Shown: positions 10,560 through 19,162, counted from the stretch's first letter. The stretch is 64,000 bases of DNA from Actinokineospora inagensis DSM 44258 (GCF_000482865.1 NZ_AXWW01000039.1:20450-84449); one strand, 5' to 3'. The notes: generated by a model from the letters alone, not told the origin. Translations and numbers: made by a program.

Positions 10560-11264
10560 ATGACCATTGCGAGCCGATGGCCCCCGGCGAGTCTGCTGGG
10601 TGGACTCGACGATCGCGTGCGGCGCGAGCTGCTCGGGCTCGGCCAGCCGATCCGGGTGCGCGACGGTGACCGCGTGCTGCGCGCGGGCGACCCGGCCACG
10701 CACGTGTACCTCCTGCTGCTGGGCTGGTTCAAGGTGCACGCCAACCGCCCCTCCGGCGACGAGGCGCTGATCGCGGTCCGCTCCGGCGGTGACCTCGTCG
10801 GTGAGCTCGCCGCGTTCGAGGGCGGCCCGCGCACGGTGTCGGTCCGCGCCGACGGGCCGGGCGTGGTGCGCCGCATCGAACGGGAGGACTTCCTGGCCTT
10901 CCTCACCCACCACGGCGGTGCCCTGCGCGCCGTGCTGCGCGCCGTGTCGGCCAAGCACCGCTGGGCCACCCGCAGGCTCACCGAGTTCGCCGGGCACCCG
11001 GTGGAGCGCCGGGTGGCCTGCGTGCTGGCCGAGCTGATCGAGAAGGACCCCCGGCACCCCGGCGGGGCCGCCATCCCGGTCCGGCTCAGCCAGGCGGAAC
11101 TGGCGGCCCTGTCGGGCACGTCGGTGCCGTCCGTGCAGCGCGTGCTGCGCCGGTTCCGGACGGAGGGTTTGGTGGAGACCCGGTACCGGCAGGTGGTGGT
11201 GGTCGACGTGCCGGGCGTCGCACGCGCGGCCGGAGCCGAGCAACTGGTGGACTGCGTGTGGTGA
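10560..11264 (+). CDS. Crp/Fnr-family transcriptional regulator
   Basis: 234 aa from ATG 10560; the 80 in-frame codons upstream are low-complexity leader, so the internal ATG is preferred. Residues ~15-125 form a cyclic-nucleotide-binding beta-roll (VLRAGDPATHVYLLLLGWFKV, GDLVGELAAFEGGPRTVSVRA), with GELAAF-x-GGPRTVSVRA in the place of the phosphate-binding cassette. Residues ~150-225 form an HTH_Crp winged helix (LSQAELAALSGTSVPSVQRVLRRFRTEGLV). Such regulators bind TGTGA-N6-TCACA-like sites and, in streptomycetes, influence antibiotic clusters. A perfect site of that type occurs at 18783-18798. A link is possible but the ligand and targets are not shown by sequence. Confidence 0.88.
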   Translation: MTIASRWPPASLLGGLDDRVRRELLGLGQPIRVRDGDRVLRAGDPATHVYLLLLGWFKVHANRPSGDEALIAVRSGGDLVGELAAFEGGPRTVSVRADGPGVVRRIEREDFLAFLTHHGGALRAVLRAVSAKHRWATRRLTEFAGHPVERRVACVLAELIEKDPRHPGGAAIPVRLSQAELAALSGTSVPSVQRVLRRFRTEGLVETRYRQVVVVDVPGVARAAGAEQLVDCVW

Positions 11265-11270
11265 CCTGAG

Positions 11271-12560
11271 CTAGCCCCGCAGTGCGGCGTTGATGGTGCC
11301 TGCCAGGGCGGTGGCGGACCGGGCCAAGGTGTGCCAGTTGGTGGTGGGTTCCTCGGTGGTCGAGTCTTCCGATTCCCGCCAGGCGGCCTGTTTGCGGGCC
11401 AGGTCGGTGAACAGCGGCTCGTAGGCGGAGTCCAGCAGTCGCCAGATTTGGTTGATGAGGACGGCCGTCGTGTGCTCGACCGCCTTGGTGAGGCCGGTGG
11501 GGCGGTCGGGGATGGGGACGCGGACCTGGTCGGCCGGGGTGGTGACGGTGGCCAGCGAGTCGTCGGTGCTGGGGCGGTCCACCCGCAGCACAAGGGTTTC
11601 CGGGAGTTGCCACGGGTCGGTGTCGGGGAGTTCGGCGGCCAGCCACTGGGCGTCGGTGGCGATGCCGGTGAGGATGAGGTGTTCGGCGCGGACGGCCTGG
11701 TCGACCAGTTCGGCGTGCAGCAGGGTGGGCAGGGTGGTCGACCACCACGCCGCCTGGTCGCCCGCGCGGGCCAGGTCGGACTCCAGGCGGGTGCGCACGG
11801 CGGCGCGGTCGGCGCGCAGGGTGTCGCCGACCCGGCCGATCAGGGCGAGCTGGCGGGCGGAGAGCCTGCTCCGCAGCAGCTCCCATGTCCGCGCCCGGTG
11901 CGAGCGCCGGTCGATCGACTGTCCGGAGTGGACCCTGCGGGCGTCGGCGATGGTCTCGGTCGCGCTGGTGGCCATGGCGGTGCACTGGTCGGCCAGTTGC
12001 GCGGCGATCCGGCGGGCGCGCAGCTCGGCCCGCTCGGTGACCGGCGCGGAGTCGGCCAGGTAGGCGCGGATCGCCTGCCGGGCCGGGTCCTCCTGGGTGG
12101 GGCCGGGGCCGGAGAGCAGCACCACCCGGCCCATCCGGGCGCCGATGTAGGTGAGCACCCGGCCGCGTTCGGCGGCGGTGAGCCGGTCGAGCATGGTGAC
12201 CACCACGGCCAGCGAGGTCACGTGCGCGGCGATCGCGTCCTCCAGCAGTCGGGACTGCGCCGCCCCCCACAGGCCGGTGGCGGGCACCACCAGCAGCACG
12301 CCGTCGGTGTCGGTGACCGCGGCGGACGGCGGCCCGCCCGGCTCCCACGGCGCCTCGACCAGGTCGAGCCCGGGAACGCCCTCCCGGCCCACCACCCGGC
12401 TGACCAGGGTCGACTTGCCGACCCCCGGCTCGCCGACCACGGTCACCCGCCAGATCGGCCGTTCCCTGGCCGCGGCCAGCCGTTCGATGGCGGCCACCGT
12501 CCGGGTCCGGCCGTGCTCGGCGGCCAGGCGCGCCACCTCGCGCAGCCACCGCGGTGTCAT
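11271..12560 (-). CDS. dynamin-like / P-loop GTPase domain protein
   Basis: 429 aa from ATG 12560. The P-loop GEPGVGKST spans residues 43-51. A hydrophobic strand GVLLVVPAT and a VVVTMLDRL segment stand where the G3-G4 strands belong, though the G4 motif is TMLD rather than N/TKxD and no clean DxxG is seen. The remaining ~250 residues are helical and rich in Arg/Glu/Ala, as in the stalk of dynamin-like or GTPase-associated proteins. There is no signal peptide or membrane segment. It converges with the Crp gene (6-base gap) and stands alone on its strand. Nucleotide binding is well supported; specificity for GTP and any membrane role are inferred. Confidence 0.65.
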   Translation of the reverse strand: MTPRWLREVARLAAEHGRTRTVAAIERLAAARERPIWRVTVVGEPGVGKSTLVSRVVGREGVPGLDLVEAPWEPGGPPSAAVTDTDGVLLVVPATGLWGAAQSRLLEDAIAAHVTSLAVVVTMLDRLTAAERGRVLTYIGARMGRVVLLSGPGPTQEDPARQAIRAYLADSAPVTERAELRARRIAAQLADQCTAMATSATETIADARRVHSGQSIDRRSHRARTWELLRSRLSARQLALIGRVGDTLRADRAAVRTRLESDLARAGDQAAWWSTTLPTLLHAELVDQAVRAEHLILTGIATDAQWLAAELPDTDPWQLPETLVLRVDRPSTDDSLATVTTPADQVRVPIPDRPTGLTKAVEHTTAVLINQIWRLLDSAYEPLFTDLARKQAAWRESEDSTTEEPTTNWHTLARSATALAGTINAALRG

Positions 12561-12926
12561 CGTGATGATCTCGCGGCTGTAGATGGTGCCCCCTCGGTCC
12601 CGATCACTGCGCGGTCATCATGAGCCGAGCGGACCGGCCAGATGCCATCAGCGGAGGGAATTCGACGAACTGCCCGGTATCCGGGCACATCGGTCGACGC
12701 ACCCGTAACGACCTGGCCCGATCGACCGACCCTGCGGGTGGTGGCGGAGCCGTGGCCGCGCCGGTGGGTCCACTGTGGATTGTCCGGCTCGGCGGGAAAC
12801 GGCCATCGCGGCCGCGGTCGGCGGGGGACGCGAGATGATCTCCGGGTGCCCGGTGTGTCATGCTGGCAGCCGCGGTGGGAGGAAGTGGCTGCTCACAAGG
12901 GGTTCGTCCATGTCTTCGGCGCTGGT
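12561..12926. other. intergenic region, divergent promoters expected
   Basis: 366 bases between the GTPase gene (minus) and the GT-B-like gene (plus). In-frame codons continue upstream of 12927 but are Arg/Gly-rich and unlike protein. The only marked element is a TCCACTGTGGAT palindrome-like 12-mer at 12769-12780, a sequence that recurs throughout the window. No hairpin or clear promoter is seen. Confidence 0.35.
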
Positions 12927-14207
12927 ATGATCACCGCCTCGCGGCGGCGGCACGTGCTGGTCGCGGTCGGCGCGGTCGGCGAACTGGGGCCGCTGCGCGA
13001 CATCGCGCACGTGTTCGAACGCGACCCCAGGGTCGCGGTTCGGTGGACGGCCACCAACGGGGCGCCGAACGTGGACACCGCGCTGCGTGAGCGTGGCCTC
13101 GATCCCGTTCCGTGGCACCGGGCCTGCGGCGCGCCGTCCGACCTGGTGCTGGCCCGGCACACCACCGGCGAGATCGACGGCTTCGTGCTGACCGTCACCG
13201 ACGCGCACGACATCCCCATCGCGGTGGGGATTCCCGACCCGACAGCGCAACTGGCCGCCGAGGCCGCGATTCCCGGTGCCACCGGCCGGACTTTCGTGAT
13301 GGGCGACCCGGTCCTGGACCGCGCCCTCGCCCTGCGCGGCCGCCGCGCCGAGTTCCGCGCCCTGCTGGGTGTTCCGGACGGCGTCGTGCTGGTCGCCATC
13401 GCCGACCGCCGGGGTGACGTGGCGACGGCGGTGTTGTCGCGCCTGCCGTACGACGAGTTCCGTGTGGTCTCCCTGCACCCCGGCGCCGAGCCGGAACCGC
13501 CGGGGCTCATCACCATCGGCACCGAGTCCGATCTGCCCGCCGTCCTGGTCGCCGCCGATGTGGTCGTCGGCGACTCGGCCAAGCACACGCCGGGGAAACC
13601 GGTGGTGCGGCGCGTCGAGGGCGACATCCTGGCCCGCGTGCGCGCCGCCGTGTCCACTGCGGACGCCGCGCCGACCGGCTCGCCGGGGTTGTTGCAGGAC
13701 AAGCTCTACGCGCTGCTCGACCTGGAGCCCCGACAACCCCCGCTGCCTCGCCCGTTCGACGTGTTGCGAACCGTGGCGCACCCGCCGACGGTGTTCAACG
13801 TGTCCACTGTGGAGGATTCAGGCGCCGTCGTGGTCCACCGGTTCCCGTACGTGCCCGGCCGCCGCTCCGGCGAGGACATCCTGGTCTTGGTCGACACGGA
13901 CGCCGCCGACCCGGTGCTCCGCGCGAACGCCGAGATCATCGTGGCCGACGGCGACCTGGCCAAGGTGCGCCAAACCCTGCGCGAGACGCACTGCGCCCTC
14001 GCCGCGGCCGCCACCGGCACCCGGGCCTGGTTCGCCTGGTACAGCGGGGAAACGTGGGTGGTCGACGGTGCAACCGTCCCCCTGACGGCCCTCGCCGCCG
14101 CGACCTACCACCACGTGGTGGAAGACGAGCCGATCACCAAACCCGTGGAGTTGGTCGTCCGCGTCGGCGCGCACCGGGGGACGTTCAGGGTTCGCCCGGC
14201 CGGATGA
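12927..14207 (+). CDS. GT-B fold-like protein, function unknown
   Basis: 426 aa from ATG 12927, chosen because the domain begins at RRHVLVAVGAVGELGPL; GTG 12885 (after a GGGAGGAA stretch) is the alternative. The N-terminal half has the strand pattern of nucleotide-sugar transferases or epimerases (VLVAVGAVGELGPLRDIAHVF at its start, DPRVAVRW soon after). The centre reads GRTFVMGDPVLDRAL, like the VTGDPRFD segment of GT-B transferases, followed by a second Rossmann-like half (VLVAIADRRGDV). The last ~170 residues look like a separate module. I do not recognise a named family. Its last 23 bases overlap the end of the convergent NB-ARC-like gene. Confidence 0.45.
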   Translation: MITASRRRHVLVAVGAVGELGPLRDIAHVFERDPRVAVRWTATNGAPNVDTALRERGLDPVPWHRACGAPSDLVLARHTTGEIDGFVLTVTDAHDIPIAVGIPDPTAQLAAEAAIPGATGRTFVMGDPVLDRALALRGRRAEFRALLGVPDGVVLVAIADRRGDVATAVLSRLPYDEFRVVSLHPGAEPEPPGLITIGTESDLPAVLVAADVVVGDSAKHTPGKPVVRRVEGDILARVRAAVSTADAAPTGSPGLLQDKLYALLDLEPRQPPLPRPFDVLRTVAHPPTVFNVSTVEDSGAVVVHRFPYVPGRRSGEDILVLVDTDAADPVLRANAEIIVADGDLAKVRQTLRETHCALAAAATGTRAWFAWYSGETWVVDGATVPLTALAAATYHHVVEDEPITKPVELVVRVGAHRGTFRVRPAG

Positions 14208-15666
14208 CCGGCGCGTTCGCGGGCAGCCCACGCGGTCGCGCGTCCCGCACCCGCGCGGCCTCGGCCAGGGTCGCGTCCCGGTCGGCGGTCCGGCCCTGGT
14301 CCGCGTGGACCCGGGCCAACTGCCGCAACACCCGCATCCGGACGCCGCGGGTCAGGCCGTCGTACCGCAGGGCGTTGACGTGCAGGCCGATCCAGTCGAA
14401 GTCCAGGTGCGGGTAGAACGACCACATGCCGAGGCAGAACGCGGACACGACGCCGCCCCGGCCGCGACCGGCGGCCTCGGCGATCACCCGGTCCAGGGCG
14501 GGGCGTTCCGACTCCAGCCAGGACTTGGCCGCGGCCGCGCTGAGGTCCGGGCCGCACCACGGTTGGACCGCGAAGTCGGCGGCACCGGGCCAGTCCAGGT
14601 CGAGCGCGCGGCTCGCGGCGGCGGTGCCGGACAGGTACCAGGACAGGTAGCGGTCGTTGACCCGGTCGAGGGCGTGGCGGGTGAGGCGGCGGTGGGCCAG
14701 TTCCCCGGCGTGCGCCTTGACGACCGGGTACGGGCGGTAACGCACGCCCGCGTGCTGGACGTAGCACAGTTCGCGCAGCAGGTGCAGCGTCGCCCGGACG
14801 GCGGAGTCCTTGGTACCGGCGGCTTTGGCGAGCGACGGGACGCAGACGGCTTCGGCGGGGTGCAGGCCGAGGCAGTAGTAGACGTGGCGTTGGGCGTCGT
14901 CGAGGACGGTGTCGATGGCGTCGTCGTACCCGGTCAGCGGGTCGACACCGGCGGACCAGTCGAGCGGGCTCCCGTCACCGACCCGCTCGAACGCCTCCGC
15001 GGTGGAGCCGCAGTCGGCGAGCAGGGCGGCCAGGTCCAGCAGGCGGTCGGGCAGGCCGAGGCACCGGTCGACCAGCGCGCCGATCGCGGGGTCCAGGGTG
15101 TGCCGGACCCCGCCGGGTAACTGGCGGCGCAGGAACGCGGTCGCGGCCGCCCGACCCAGCGGCGCGACCGGGTGCGTCCAGCGGCGGTGCCTGCCCAGCC
15201 GCCGGACGCTGGTGCCGAGCAGCATGCTGTGCGGGGCGGTCGGCAGGAACTTGTCGATCTCGGCGGGCCGCTCGACGCCGACCAGCACGACCAGCACCGG
15301 CGCCGCCGCGGTGGCCGCCCGCAACACCGGTGTGAGGTCGGCGTCGCGCACCGGTCCGGGCACGCCGAGGGCGGTCAGCACCCGGCGCTGGATGGCGGGG
15401 ATGCCCGCCTCGTGCCGGACCCGGTCGGCGGCGAGGTCGACGTAGACCTGCCCGCCGGGGAAGCGGTCGCGGTGGTCCCACGCCCACCGGGTGACGGCGG
15501 CGAGCTGCCCGACGGCGGGCGGACCGGTCAACACGGCCGCGTGACCACCGTCGGACGCCGCCGCCCAGGCCCGGTTCAGCACCGCGATCAGGTCGGACCG
15601 GCAGTGCAGGCGCGGCGGCGGGCACGGCAGCTCCCCGGGTACCGTGGATCCGCCGGTGCTGCACAC
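14185..15666 (-). CDS. NB-ARC/AfsR-like protein with destroyed P-loop
   Basis: 493 aa from GTG 15666, preceded by GGAGG with a 5-base spacer; a longer open frame to 15846 lacks such a site. The domain layout matches the NB-ARC-TPR part of AfsR-type regulators: HAAVLTGPPAVGQLA, then RFPGGQVYVDLAA, then PVLVVLVGV and LGTSVRRL. In active members the first motif is GPPGVGKT. Here Gln56 and Leu57 replace Lys and Thr, and the Walker B acid is missing. The C-terminal half is helical and TPR-like (YLSGTAAASRAL, SWLESERPALDRVI). There is no DNA-binding domain. Probably a non-hydrolysing sensor or scaffold; a decaying gene is the alternative, although the frame is intact. Confidence 0.7.
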   Translation of the reverse strand: MCSTGGSTVPGELPCPPPRLHCRSDLIAVLNRAWAAASDGGHAAVLTGPPAVGQLAAVTRWAWDHRDRFPGGQVYVDLAADRVRHEAGIPAIQRRVLTALGVPGPVRDADLTPVLRAATAAAPVLVVLVGVERPAEIDKFLPTAPHSMLLGTSVRRLGRHRRWTHPVAPLGRAAATAFLRRQLPGGVRHTLDPAIGALVDRCLGLPDRLLDLAALLADCGSTAEAFERVGDGSPLDWSAGVDPLTGYDDAIDTVLDDAQRHVYYCLGLHPAEAVCVPSLAKAAGTKDSAVRATLHLLRELCYVQHAGVRYRPYPVVKAHAGELAHRRLTRHALDRVNDRYLSWYLSGTAAASRALDLDWPGAADFAVQPWCGPDLSAAAAKSWLESERPALDRVIAEAAGRGRGGVVSAFCLGMWSFYPHLDFDWIGLHVNALRYDGLTRGVRMRVLRQLARVHADQGRTADRDATLAEAARVRDARPRGLPANAPVIRPGEP

Positions 15667-15852
15667 GCTGACCTCCGGACAGGTGAGCGTTCGCCTACCT
15701 ATGGGGTATGCCCCGTTACATCCCCACCCCAGAGTATGCGAGCCCGATGCCCGATCGGCATCGGGCAGTCGGCGGACCCACCACCCGCGACCAGGCAAAA
15801 CGATCACCGGACGGGCAGTGGCGCACCGGGCGTAGCACGGGTCCACGCGACG

Positions 15853-16380
15853 CTATGGCGAGGACTCCGCCGGGTCGCCCAGGTGGACGCGCGGTGTGTG
15901 TGGGGTACGCGGTGGGTGTGGGTGGCTTGCTCGATGGGGTGGTTCCGGTGTCGCCTGGCTGGAGCAGGCGCTTGGCGAGGTCGAGGGCAGAGTGATCACG
16001 CCTGGGCCGGGGGGCTATTGCCGTGCGGTGGGGACCCCGCGGGGGCGCTCGGGTGGACGCGTGCCGCGCTGCGGGGCACGCGGTGGGAGTGGGGGACTTG
16101 CCCGATGGGGTAGTTCTGGTGTCGCCCGCCTGGAACAGGCACTTGGCGAGATCAAGGCAGAATGATCAAGTCTGGGCGGGCGGGTCTATTGCCACGCGGT
16201 GGGGACTTCGCCGGGTTGCCCGGGTGGACGCGCGCTGTCTGGTGGGGCATGCGGTGGGTGTGCTGTCCGATGGGGTGGTTCTGGTGTCACCCGCCTGCAA
16301 CAAGCGCTTGGCGAGGTCGAGGGCAGAGTGATCACGCTCGGGCGGGAGGGCTATTGCCGTGCGGCGAGGACTCCGTTGAG
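15853..16380. repeat. tandem array of three ~165-bp repeats plus a partial copy
   Basis: Units begin at about 15853, 16015 and 16186 (lengths 162, 171 and 165 bases), with a partial fourth from 16351. Shared blocks in each: CTATTGCCGTGCG near the junction, GGTGGACGCG, CGATGGGGTGGTT, GGTGTCGCC, GCGCTTGGCGAGGTCGAGG and GTGATCAC. Copies differ by scattered point changes, most in unit 2. The final partial unit supplies the last codons of the ArsR gene (LNGVLAARQ, stop), so the array appears to have grown out of, or been captured at, that gene's 3' end. Open frames through the array are a by-product of repeat and GC content. Confidence 0.8.
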
Positions 16381-16668
16381 TAGGCCGGGGTAGAGGGAGT
16401 CCAGGTCGTCGCGGCGGAGGGTGACGATGCGTGAGGTGCCTTCGGGGCGGACGTTGACCACGCCTGCCTCGCGGAGGGCGCGCACGTGGTGGGTGCGGGT
16501 GGACTTGCTGATCGGCAGTTCGAACGTGCCGCAGGTCGCGCCGTCCACGCAGCTCGCCAGTTCGCGGACGATGGTGAGCCGCACCGGGTCGGCCAGGGCG
16601 TGCAGCACGGCCTCGATCCGGATCTCGTCCTTGCTGGGGTGCGGCAGGTCCTCGGGCATGACTTCCAT
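16351..16668 (-). CDS. ArsR-family transcriptional repressor
   Basis: 105 aa from ATG 16668. A winged HTH runs through IRIEAVLHALADPVRLTIVREL, then ELPISKSTRTHHVRALREAGVV and a wing VRPEGTSRIVTLRRDDLD, as in ArsR proteins. Two cysteines (SCVDGATCG, residues ~39-46) might sense metal or redox state, but a CxC pair is absent, so the ligand is open. It is divergent from an MFS transporter, with an inverted repeat between them, the usual repressor/exporter arrangement. Its last codons fall in a partial unit of the adjacent tandem repeat. Confidence 0.88.
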   Translation of the reverse strand: MEVMPEDLPHPSKDEIRIEAVLHALADPVRLTIVRELASCVDGATCGTFELPISKSTRTHHVRALREAGVVNVRPEGTSRIVTLRRDDLDSLYPGLLNGVLAARQ

Positions 16669-16724
16669 AGTACGAGAGATTTCGTAGTTCGGCGAAACTC
16701 GTACTACGATGGCCCTCGTACTTA
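16668..16724. promoter_or_regulatory. ArsR operator between repressor and MFS gene
   Basis: Perfect 9-base inverted repeat TAGTACGAG (16668-16676) and CTCGTACTA (16698-16706) with a 21-base spacer; a third copy, CTCGTACT, follows at 16715-16722. The left arm overlaps the ArsR start codon, so binding should block both divergent promoters. This supports autorepression and control of the exporter. Confidence 0.75.
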
Positions 16725-16754
16725 GCGTCGATCCCGGTCAAGGGGGACAACGGC

Positions 16755-17933
16755 ATGTCACCACGTACGTACCTGCTCGCTGCGGGGGCGTTCACGGTGG
16801 GCACCAGCGGCTACATCATCTCCGGGCTGCTGCCGCAGGTGAGCCGCGAACTGCAGGTCTCGCCCGCCGCCGCGGGCCAGTTGGTCACCGCGTTCGCCAT
16901 CGCCTACGCGATCGCCTCGCCGCTGCTGGCCGCGGCGACCGGGCGGTGGGAGCGCAAGCGGCTCGTGATCACCGCGCTGCTCGTCAGCGCCGTCGGCAAC
17001 GCGCTCTCCGCGATCGCCCCGTCCTACGAACTGCTGCTGGTCGCTCGGGTGATCGCCGCCCTCGGCGCCGCCGCGTTCACACCGACCGCGACCGCGGTGG
17101 GCACCACCATCAACCCGCCGGAGCGGCGCGGCCGGGCGGTGGCCGTGGTCTTCGGCGGCCTGACCCTGGCCCTGATCGTCGGGGTGCCCGCGGGCGGCCT
17201 GCTCGGCCCGTCGCTGGGGTACCAGGGGGTGTTCTGGCTGGTCGCCGCCGCCTCGGTGGTCGCGGCGGTGGTCAGCGTGTTCGGCCTGCCCAGGGTGGCG
17301 GCCCCACCCGCCGTCCGGCTGCGCGAGCGGTTCGCCGTGCTGGCCGACGTCCGGGTCCGGCTCGTGCTCGGGATGACCGTGCTGGCCTGCCTGTCGGCGT
17401 TCTCGGTGTTCACCTACTCGTCGTCGCTGCTGGCCAAGACCGCGGACCTGCACGGCGGCGTGATCAGCCTGATGCTGCTCGGCTACGGCGCGGGCGGCGC
17501 GATCGGCAACGCGCTCGGCGGGCGGCTCACCGACCGGTTCGGCAGCCGGACCCCGCTGCTGTGGTCGGTCACCTTCTTCGTGGCGATCCTGGCGACGCTC
17601 CCGTTCACCGCGGTGACGGCGGTCTCGGCCGGGGTGGTGTTCTTCCTGTGGGGCCTGGCGACCTGGTCGGTCAACCCACCCATCCAGAACTGGCTCATCG
17701 AACTGGCTCCCACCACCAGCGGCCTCCTGCTGTCGGTCAACGCCTCGGCGATCTACCTCGGTGTCGGGCTGTCCGGGGTGGTCGGCGGCCTGGTGATCAG
17801 CTCGTGGGGTGTGCTCGTGCTGCCGCCGATCGCCGCCGCGGTGGCCGCGCTGTCCTTTGTGCTGCTGGTCCTGGCCGGTCGGCGGGGCACCGAGCCGGTC
17901 GGCGAACCGGAGGCCGAACTGGTGCCCGCGTAG
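16755..17933 (+). CDS. MFS transporter (DHA1-type drug efflux)
   Basis: 392 aa from ATG 16755; AGGGGGA lies 7 bases upstream. About 12 hydrophobic segments are visible. The N-terminus (YLLAAGAFTVGTSGYIISGLLPQV) and the loop LLAAATGRWERKR match the DHA1/Cmx-AraJ group; motif C is approximated by GVPAGGLLGPSLG. Divergent from the ArsR gene and under its operator, so probably an inducible export pump. It lies 1.2 kb from the thioesterase gene and could contribute to self-resistance, but nothing shows this. A strong hairpin follows the stop. Confidence 0.88.
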   Translation: MSPRTYLLAAGAFTVGTSGYIISGLLPQVSRELQVSPAAAGQLVTAFAIAYAIASPLLAAATGRWERKRLVITALLVSAVGNALSAIAPSYELLLVARVIAALGAAAFTPTATAVGTTINPPERRGRAVAVVFGGLTLALIVGVPAGGLLGPSLGYQGVFWLVAAASVVAAVVSVFGLPRVAAPPAVRLRERFAVLADVRVRLVLGMTVLACLSAFSVFTYSSSLLAKTADLHGGVISLMLLGYGAGGAIGNALGGRLTDRFGSRTPLLWSVTFFVAILATLPFTAVTAVSAGVVFFLWGLATWSVNPPIQNWLIELAPTTSGLLLSVNASAIYLGVGLSGVVGGLVISSWGVLVLPPIAAAVAALSFVLLVLAGRRGTEPVGEPEAELVPA

Positions 17934-17951
17934 GGCACACCCGGGGGAGAG

Positions 17952-17989
17952 GGCGATGGCCCGCACCGGCACCGGTGCGGGCCATCGCC
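17952..17989. terminator. strong hairpin terminator between convergent genes
   Basis: Perfect 18-bp stem (17952-17969 with 17972-17989; GGCGATGGCC at the base, CACCGG at the tip) around a 2-base loop, 18 bases after the MFS stop and before the end of the convergent CBM48-like gene. No T-run, typical for a GC-rich host. Confidence 0.85.
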
Positions 17990-18027
17990 GGTGTCGCGAG
18001 CTCAAACGGCTCGCAAATGAACAGTCC

Positions 18028-18309
18028 TCACACGGTGATGTGCGGGTTGCCCTGGCCGTCGCGGGTGGCCACCGCCGGGTCGTCGGTCCACACGCCGCCC
18101 TCGGTGAGGTAGCGGAACGACAGCGCCGTCCCCGCGGGCAGTACCACCGAGGTCGAGCGCTTGCCGTTGGACCGACCGCGGAACACGTTGCGCCCCGGGG
18201 TCCAGTTGTTGAAGCAGCCGACCACGCTGGTCGCCCCGTCCGGGTCGTTCCGGTCGAGGGTGAAGGTGACCCTGACCTTGTCGAAGGGCAAAGTCCTCGT
18301 GTTGATCAT
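18028..18309 (-). CDS. small isoamylase early-set / CBM48-like protein
   Basis: 93 aa from ATG 18309, with GAGGAAG about 9 bases upstream; the frame extends further but without a site. The sequence runs VRVTFTLDRNDPDGATSVVGCFNNWTPG, then KRSTSVVLPAGTALSFRYLTEGGVWTDDP, the hallmark of glycogen-binding early-set (CBM48/AMPK-beta-like) domains with the conserved FNxW and late Trp. Stand-alone proteins of this size occur in actinobacteria and may bind glycogen or other alpha-glucans. It has no catalytic domain. It converges with the MFS gene and points away from the NRPS locus. Confidence 0.75.
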   Translation of the reverse strand: MINTRTLPFDKVRVTFTLDRNDPDGATSVVGCFNNWTPGRNVFRGRSNGKRSTSVVLPAGTALSFRYLTEGGVWTDDPAVATRDGQGNPHITV

Positions 18310-19162
18310 CCAGCCGTCTTCCTCGGTCTCGGGTGCCGGTCTCGACCAAGCAGGGTGCCCGGCCACCGGCGGATCCCGCCAGCACCCTCACCCGGACGTG
18401 TCGGCCAATGCCACCGCCATTCGCCGGTCACCCGTGGCGGGGAGTGGATCGGACAAACCGGAACCGGACCTGAGACCGTGCACACATTCGCCTGTCTCGC
18501 GTTTCCCAGATGCTGGTCCGTTCGGTGGTGTTTGTGGCGCGAATCTCTCCGAGCATACCCCGGGTGTTACCGCGAGTTCGGTGTTCCCATTTTCGACAAT
18601 ATGGTGTTGTTCGAACATCGAGACGGTGAAACGAATATCCCGATGCATGTGCAAGCTACCGGCAGGTATCGGACGCAATCAACGTGAAATCCGTTCACCG
18701 GGGTATGGTGAAGTGCGGCTTCCATTGTGTCAAAAGGACTGGTATTTGACCACAGTGGACTCCGGAAACGCTCCCAGGTTCTTGTGACTGGGGTCACAGA
18801 AACGGGCGCAGATTTCCCTCGTTGCAAGGCGAATCTGTTGTGCGACCGTGTTGTCCGCCGGTTCAAACATGTTTGGCGAGATTTCGCCTGCGCGCTCCCG
18901 GCAATGTGGGCCGGTAACCCCATAAGGGTTTGATTGCTCCATTCGGCGGTAGCTGGTCTGCTCCGCCGCTGGTCAACATTGTTTCGGTTCCACGATTGAA
19001 TCCGGTGTCGTCGGGGAACCTGACGGACACCGGGGTGGAGAGATCCGCCCGTGACGTCGGTGACATTCATCGGTCGCCGGACCCCACCCGTAAACGCGCT
19101 CGTGCCACCCGTTTTCGTGCGCGCATTCACCGTGCCCACACGGCACCGATCAGTGAGGATTC
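18310..19162. other. long regulatory-looking intergenic region before the NRPS locus
   Basis: 853 bases with no convincing gene. Its middle part (about 18,500-19,000) is clearly less GC-rich than its surroundings and holds three palindromes: TGTTCGAACA (18608-18617), the Crp-like TGTGA-N6-TCACA (18783-18798) and CAAACATGTTTG (18864-18875). Short frames across it show no family features. It probably contains the promoter and regulator sites for the thioesterase/NRPS genes; a small RNA cannot be excluded. Confidence 0.5.
18783..18798. promoter_or_regulatory. perfect Crp-type binding palindrome
   Basis: TGTGACTGGGGTCACA has both consensus half-sites TGTGA and TCACA with the canonical 6-base spacing. 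It lies 365 bases before the thioesterase start. A Crp/Fnr regulator is encoded at 10560-11264 in this window, and actinobacterial Crp binds GTG-N6-CAC sites. Confidence 0.6.

Noticed and set aside
15853..16380. Possible CRISPR array or coding repeat protein
   Set aside because: There are no spacers, the repeat length is ~165 bp, and frames shift between units because the periods 162, 171 and 165 come with internal indels.
16709..18112. Alternative plus-strand frame over the MFS gene
   Set aside because: It is the +1 shadow of a well-defined 12-segment transporter and has no hydrophobic segments itself.
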